The notes beneath the pieces were generated by a model. The model was given only the letters and a program-made list of their open reading frames with translations, was not told the origin of the DNA and made no database searches. A DNA stretch of 64,000 bases, from positions 2,353,097 through 2,417,096 of the forward strand of contig JAQFVV010000151.1 in assembly GCA_028023455.1 (NCBI GenBank), written 5' to 3'. Shown here one piece after another: positions 59,501-64,000 of this stretch (within the stretch, counting starts at the first letter, position 1; the number at the start of each line of letters is the position of its first letter). Both the position numbers and the translations under genes were made by a program. Origin of the DNA: Epiperipatus broadwayi. Taxonomy: Eukaryota > Onychophora > Udeonychophora > Euonychophora > Peripatidae.

Positions 59501-60539
59501 TATACATACAGGTGCAATCTAATTATTGACAGTTATCTATTGGAAATATAAAAATAATAATTGAAAGTTCAAAAGTTCATTGAATAGGCAATTTGGTTAC
59601 AGATGGCAACATAAGTAATACTTGGCTATTGTCAAATGTATATAGATATAAAATATAAAGCTCATTAGCTGCAGATTAAGAACATCAAATCTTTTATGGG
59701 TATAGTTCATATAAAGAATGTTTAAGAGGTGTATTTTCAAAGTAGTAGCAGTAGTGGTACTACTATTAATTATTACTATTTTTAATATTATTATTCAGCA
59801 ATAAACTTTATTTGTCTTAGGAAATTACATGGGATTTACATAGCTTGGATTGCTGTAGTTACATGGGCAATTGATAGTCATAGGTTTATATATATGAAAG
59901 TTCATTTTTTTTTTTTAAATTAATACATGATTACATGAAGTTTTGAAGCTTGGTCTTGTATTTACATATGCCGACCAGGTTTATGGTTTTATATGTGGTA
60001 GAGTAGATTAGGCACCATAGCTTAATGCTGGTAAGGATTTTTTTTATTGGAATTTAAATTGTTTTTAATCTCATTATTATTATATTTATATATGAATGAC
60101 TTCTGACTGTGATTATAATTTCTGAAGCTGGATAGTTCAAAGACTATAATTGCATCACTCTGAATATACACAAGTAATCCTTGGTTGTTTGATGTATAGA
60201 AGAGTTGATATTTGTGTGAATGGGTTATAGTTGCTGAGCTGATGATTGGGTGATGCAAAACTATGCTGACGTGTGCTGCTCAGAGTGGTGGTTGGTTTAA
60301 TGGTGGTGCATGATGACTGGCTATCTTGTAGGTAGGTGGGTTATTATTGTGAATATGCAATGGGTGTATGGTGGACTGCCAGTAGTTAAGACAGTTTGTG
60401 CAGGTTGATGGTTTCGTGATGTAATAGCAATGATGTGGACCCATGAAGGTATGATGAGTTCTGTCTTAAAAAGGAGCTTCCAGTTAGTAGCAGCTTATAA
60501 GTTGGATGTCTGCTTTATGAGTGATCAGATGGCCACAAA

Positions 60540-60780
60540 AATTTTAGTGCCATCCTTGTTTCTTAGGCTTTTATTGCTGTAGTTTGTTAGTAAATGTTGA
60601 AGAATGCCTTCTGGTATTGTTACCATGGGTGAAGGTGCAATGGTTGCACCAGAAAGCAAACAGGATGAAAATGGCTGCACATGCTGTGGGAGGATGTGGC
60701 TTTTGATAAGACTGCATTAGTCATTGGATGGAGATACTAGCTGTCTATATGTATTTAACAAGATCTTTCAGATAGGACTG
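60540..60780 (-). repeat. LINE-related fragment (weak)
   Basis: gttaccatgggtgaaggtgc and gaagaatgccttctgg resemble gtgaacatgggtgaatgtgc and ggagggatgtctcctgg of 57,510-57,560, in the same order over about 200 bp. Probably a second copy of the same LINE's region; identity is modest. Confidence 0.4.
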
Positions 60781-60889
60781 AGGACTGGGCAATTATTGAA
60801 GAGGAGTTGCTGAGTTTCTTTTGCTGCATGGCATAGTGTATTATTATTGTTTAACTGATGTTTTTTATGAAAGATACAGAATAGTTCAT

Positions 60890-62060
60890 ATGGACAGCCT
60901 GTTGAAATTGTTAATAGAGGAGCTGGTACACTTATTGTCATTACAAAAGGAATAACATATCAACACATTCCATTTTGTGAAGCTACTTGGTGTAAAATTT
61001 CTGTTGACCTTTATAGCAAATTTTTAATAGGAAATGTATATTAAATCAAATATTAGTTTTATCTTCATTTGACAATTTGTTAAATACATATAATCAAAAT
61101 ATCATTACTAATGATTTTAATCTCTCTGAATTATTTATTGGCATTGCTAATTTTTAGGGCACTTCATGGTCTTCTAAGGCCACAGATTGTCACAATTTTT
61201 GTAATTTATTAGAGGTCAGACAATATAATACTTTTTAAAATTCTCATGGCAATCTTTGGATTACATTCTATGTATTTTGTCTCACCTTGATTATATTCAT
61301 TCTCCTTTTATAATATTTCAGATCGACATTTATCATCCTCCAATTGAATTTTATTATAAAGTATGGCATATTAGACAAAAAGTATCTCATAAAATGAAGA
61401 GGAAATTATAAAAAAGAAAATTATAATGATTTTTGTGAACAGATTTCCAATTTTGATTGGAATTATATATATTCTTTATGAAGTATTATAACTTTATATT
61501 TCTTATTGCATTGCCAAATTCATATAATATTAATATTATCCATGTTCTTTTTTACTTTATACAATGCTTTTTTACAACCTACTATTGACAGTTTTGATTG
61601 CTCCAGCAATCTTCTTCAGAACTTCTATTGAAATATAAGTAGGAAGTTTTGAAGAAGATTGCTGGGGCAATCAAAACTGTCAATAGTGGGTTATAAAAAA
61701 AGCATTTGTAAAAAGTAAGATGATATTAAAGTTTTATATATTCTTCTATAGATATGAATGCTAATTTAAATTTCTTTATGTTTGTTTTCAACAACATAAT
61801 TGACTTGCATATTCCCATTAAATGTATATCTTATCATGATTTTCCATATTGGTTCTCTTCATCCTTAAGGAAAAGTATTTTTTTAATCATCATTACCATT
61901 TTAAGAAAACCCATGTATGATATTCTTCATTATAATAATCTCAGTTATAGAAAGTTGGCAAAGGTTTTATATAGGAAAGAGTTTCTTAATCATATAAAAA
62001 ATACGAAGAATTTCTCTATAAATCCTAGAAAATCCTTCTCTTATAATTTTTAAAAATATT
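60890..62060 (+). pseudogene. Decayed LINE: endonuclease domain and linker
   Basis: Plus strand: RGAGTLIVITKG, then FCEATWCKISVDLYSKFLIG with NVY, then IITNDFNLSEL. This follows the apurinic-endonuclease pattern of LINEs (ExxWCKI...LIGxxYRxP...ITGDFN). After the interruption at 61,466-61,745 the linker continues as IDMNANLNFFMFVFNNIIDL, HIPIK, FPYWFSSSLRKSI, and YRKLAKVLYRKEFLNHIKNT (99-codon frame). RT is not present downstream. The clade is undecided. Confidence 0.75.
61466..61745. mobile_element. Foldback insertion in the LINE, with 11-bp flanking repeat and hammerhead-like stem
   Basis: TATATATTCTT lies at 61,466-61,476 and 61,735-61,745. Skipping the interval restores the LINE frame (NYIYSSIDMN). 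Inside, two 60-bp arms (61,562-61,622 and 61,643-61,703) are inverted. On the outward strands each reads (C/T)TGAAGA, then GATTGC-TGGA/TGGG-GCAATC (a perfect six-pair hairpin), AAAA, CTGTC. This matches the hammerhead order with GAAA changed to AAAA, perhaps by CpG decay. The duplication is AT-rich, so less certain than that at 50,125. Confidence 0.6.
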
Positions 62061-62724
62061 ATCTGATGATGACTATAGATATAGTTAAAATATTTTAAAT
62101 TAAAAAACAAGCCTTTCTAAGAAAGGTGTTGAAAATTCTTTGTTTTGATTTTTAATTTATATCTATACACAGTGAATCTAAGCTCCCTGTAGTACCATCT
62201 CTGAATGAATGTAAATATTGTGTAGCATCATAGTTTATCTATTTACCGCAAAATATTTAAGGCACTAAGATTTTTGGTTCATGAGTTGCAACATGAAAAA
62301 GTGTTTTGCATCTTAACTGATAATGATATAAAGTGGCAATGTTGAATTGGGCAAAACTGCTACTGAAATATTGAAAGTAACTCAGATTGTGTATGTTGAT
62401 GAAGTCCTAAGTTGTAAGGATGCTTTTAAGATTTTATGATGGGAGAGCATTGAAGATGGTTGATAGAGAATGAAGCACAGTCCCATTTTATGTTGTAACT
62501 CTTGACCCAAAGTGGTGGCTTAAAATTTTTCTGGTGAATAGCTAAACAATAATATTATGTAACGCATACTTAGTTTCACATTCCTGAAGGCAGCTTGAGA
62601 AGAGAACTAGTTATTTTTTTTAACCAGGACACATTGTGCATATTATTAAAGGATGTTACATTGACTACAGGTTGAGATTATTGATAGCTTAAGGGCTGAT
62701 GGTTATCATTGACACTTAGAAAGA

Positions 62725-62795
62725 AAATGTTTTGTGTGGGAGAGGTGGCCTAGTGGTTAGCATAGCTGCCTTCCACGCAGTTGGCACTATTTGAC
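62725..62795 (+). repeat. tRNA-derived SINE head, truncated
   Basis: gaggtggcctagtggttagc (box A: tggcctagtgg, 62,747-62,757), then an anticodon-arm-like ctgccttccacgcag (62,768-62,782). No box B follows, so it is cut off. Confidence 0.55.
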
Positions 62796-62799
62796 ATGT

Positions 62800-64000
62800 G
62801 AAAAAAATAAAAAATACAATTAAACCATTTTCTGATTCCCTTTTGTTTTTTTTTTAATTTTATTTCAAAAGCTGAATATTTTCCTTACATTAGTTGATTC
62901 AACAATCAATGATTCAATACAAAATATATACAATATTAATAAAATATCACAAAATAAACAATGGCAGTTCGTTATTATTAGTTTAAAAATCTTATTTTGT
63001 ACATTTACATACAAAAAATAAACAAACATAATATATATTCAAATTAAAAAATAAACATGGCATTCATTCTTTTTCTTTGAGGAAGGATCACAGATTCTGT
63101 GAATATTTATACGAAGTGCGTCAAATAAAGAAATATTAATACATCGATCACGTGGTTTAGTAATTTGCATAAAATTATTTTAATATATTTTAAAACCCCA
63201 TTTAAAAAATGATAAATGGTTATTTTCCATTTGAACAATGCTGCAAAAATGTATATAATAATAAATTAATTATAATTTAATAAACACAAAAATGTAAGGG
63301 AGTAAGAAAAGGATTATTAAATATTTTTTTATTTAGAAATAATCGTTATTGATCAAGGAATCACGCGGTGCTCAAGCACCAAGTGATAGGTTTTGTTTCA
63401 ATGCAGAAATAGCTCTCAAACCCATCGCGCGATCATTGTGCTAAATTACTCGTAGTAAAGAACAATTGAGTGGTTATTACTCAAAAGATCACGTGATGTT
63501 CAAGCACCAGAATGATTGGTTGAGTTTCGATCTAGACATCAAGCTCTATTACTAAGCTAAACAACATATCAATAGTTTATTCGATGAGAAGCTATAATTA
63601 AAATTAACATTTCATATGGGAAAACACAATTTAATAATGTTCACACCTATAAGCAATCATTAAAAGAACTGAAGTTTATTTACTGAATAGTTAGCCAAGA
63701 AGTCATGTGATCTTAAAACAATATGGCGAACTGAGTACTATAGTTGAGAATAATTGGCTAGTAACTGATCTTCTTCTCCCTTTTCTTCCCTCATATCGAA
63801 ATCAATCCATAAACTTTTTGGGGAGCAGCCAATTATCTTCCCTCCCAATGACAAAACTGAACACTTATGACATTAGATTTAAGGATTCAAACGAGATTTA
63901 AAATCTGTCTATATATATTTGTAAATTACCTATATTAAATAAAAATGTATCATTATTATTTTAATATATCACTTCCTTTTCTCTTTTTTTGCAATTCTCG
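62800..64000. other. AT-rich non-coding stretch
   Basis: No gene supported. Two similar passages, aatcacgcggtgctcaagca (63,359) and agatcacgtgatgttcaagc (63,485), repeat with period about 126 bp and may be a diverged tandem repeat. Confidence 0.45.

Noticed and set aside
62063-62085. CTGATGA near the LINE end
   Set aside because: No GAAA or paired stems around it.

Overview
The window is a stretch of AT-rich animal nuclear DNA in which I find no intact host gene. It is full of (TA)n, (CA)n, (ATT)n and (ACT)n microsatellites and of decayed transposable elements. tRNA-derived SINE heads (one tRNA-Lys-like), decayed LINEs, Ty3/gypsy remnants and large inverted-repeat units suggest a metazoan, most likely a cephalopod mollusc such as an octopus. 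That taxon is an inference from overall texture; no host gene confirms it.

Layout. 1-6 kb: AT-rich DNA with one frameshifted pseudogene remnant at the left edge and a small hammerhead-bearing repeat near 4.0-4.3 kb. 6-9.3 kb: foldback repeats (family B) interrupted by a short hAT transposon of SPIN type with a perfect 8-bp target duplication. 9.9-12.9 kb: a decayed plus-strand LINE whose end abuts a hammerhead motif. 14.6-17.7 kb: more foldback units and a SINE. 19.9-21.1 kb: a promoter-like segment and G-rich runs. 22.5-24 kb: a tandem-plus-inverted array (family C). 24-30.4 kb: two consecutive copies of a non-coding repeat of about 3 kb; a third, partial copy lies inverted at 56.5-57.1 kb. 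30.2-32 kb: copies of the ~160-bp family A body and a 1.1-kb terminal-inverted-repeat element. 33-43.5 kb: small TIR elements, hairpins, SINEs, long triplet repeats and further foldbacks. 48.4-53.2 kb: a broken Ty3/gypsy element (gag, protease trace, RT, RNase H, integrase, probable 3' LTR), its RT split by a 292-bp insertion, followed by an inverted RNase H fragment of a relative. 55.6 kb: a MITE. 57.3-62.1 kb: two decayed LINEs on opposite strands, one interrupted by a small foldback insertion. 62.7 kb: a SINE head.

The main result is that several otherwise different short repeat families carry a hammerhead-ribozyme-type core (CTGANGA, hairpin, GAAA, a palindromic stem III of 6-10 nt, then C and the returning stem I). 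The best copy, at 12,225-12,276, has a full canonical core with a perfect 5-bp stem II and a bipartite stem I. Other copies keep stem I with different sequences, which argues for a structure rather than chance. Many of them sit in head-to-head palindromes, so both strands would carry the motif. They look like non-autonomous, ribozyme-bearing retroelements, comparable to the retrozymes and Penelope-associated hammerheads known from metazoans, probably mobilised by LINE- or Penelope-type machinery.
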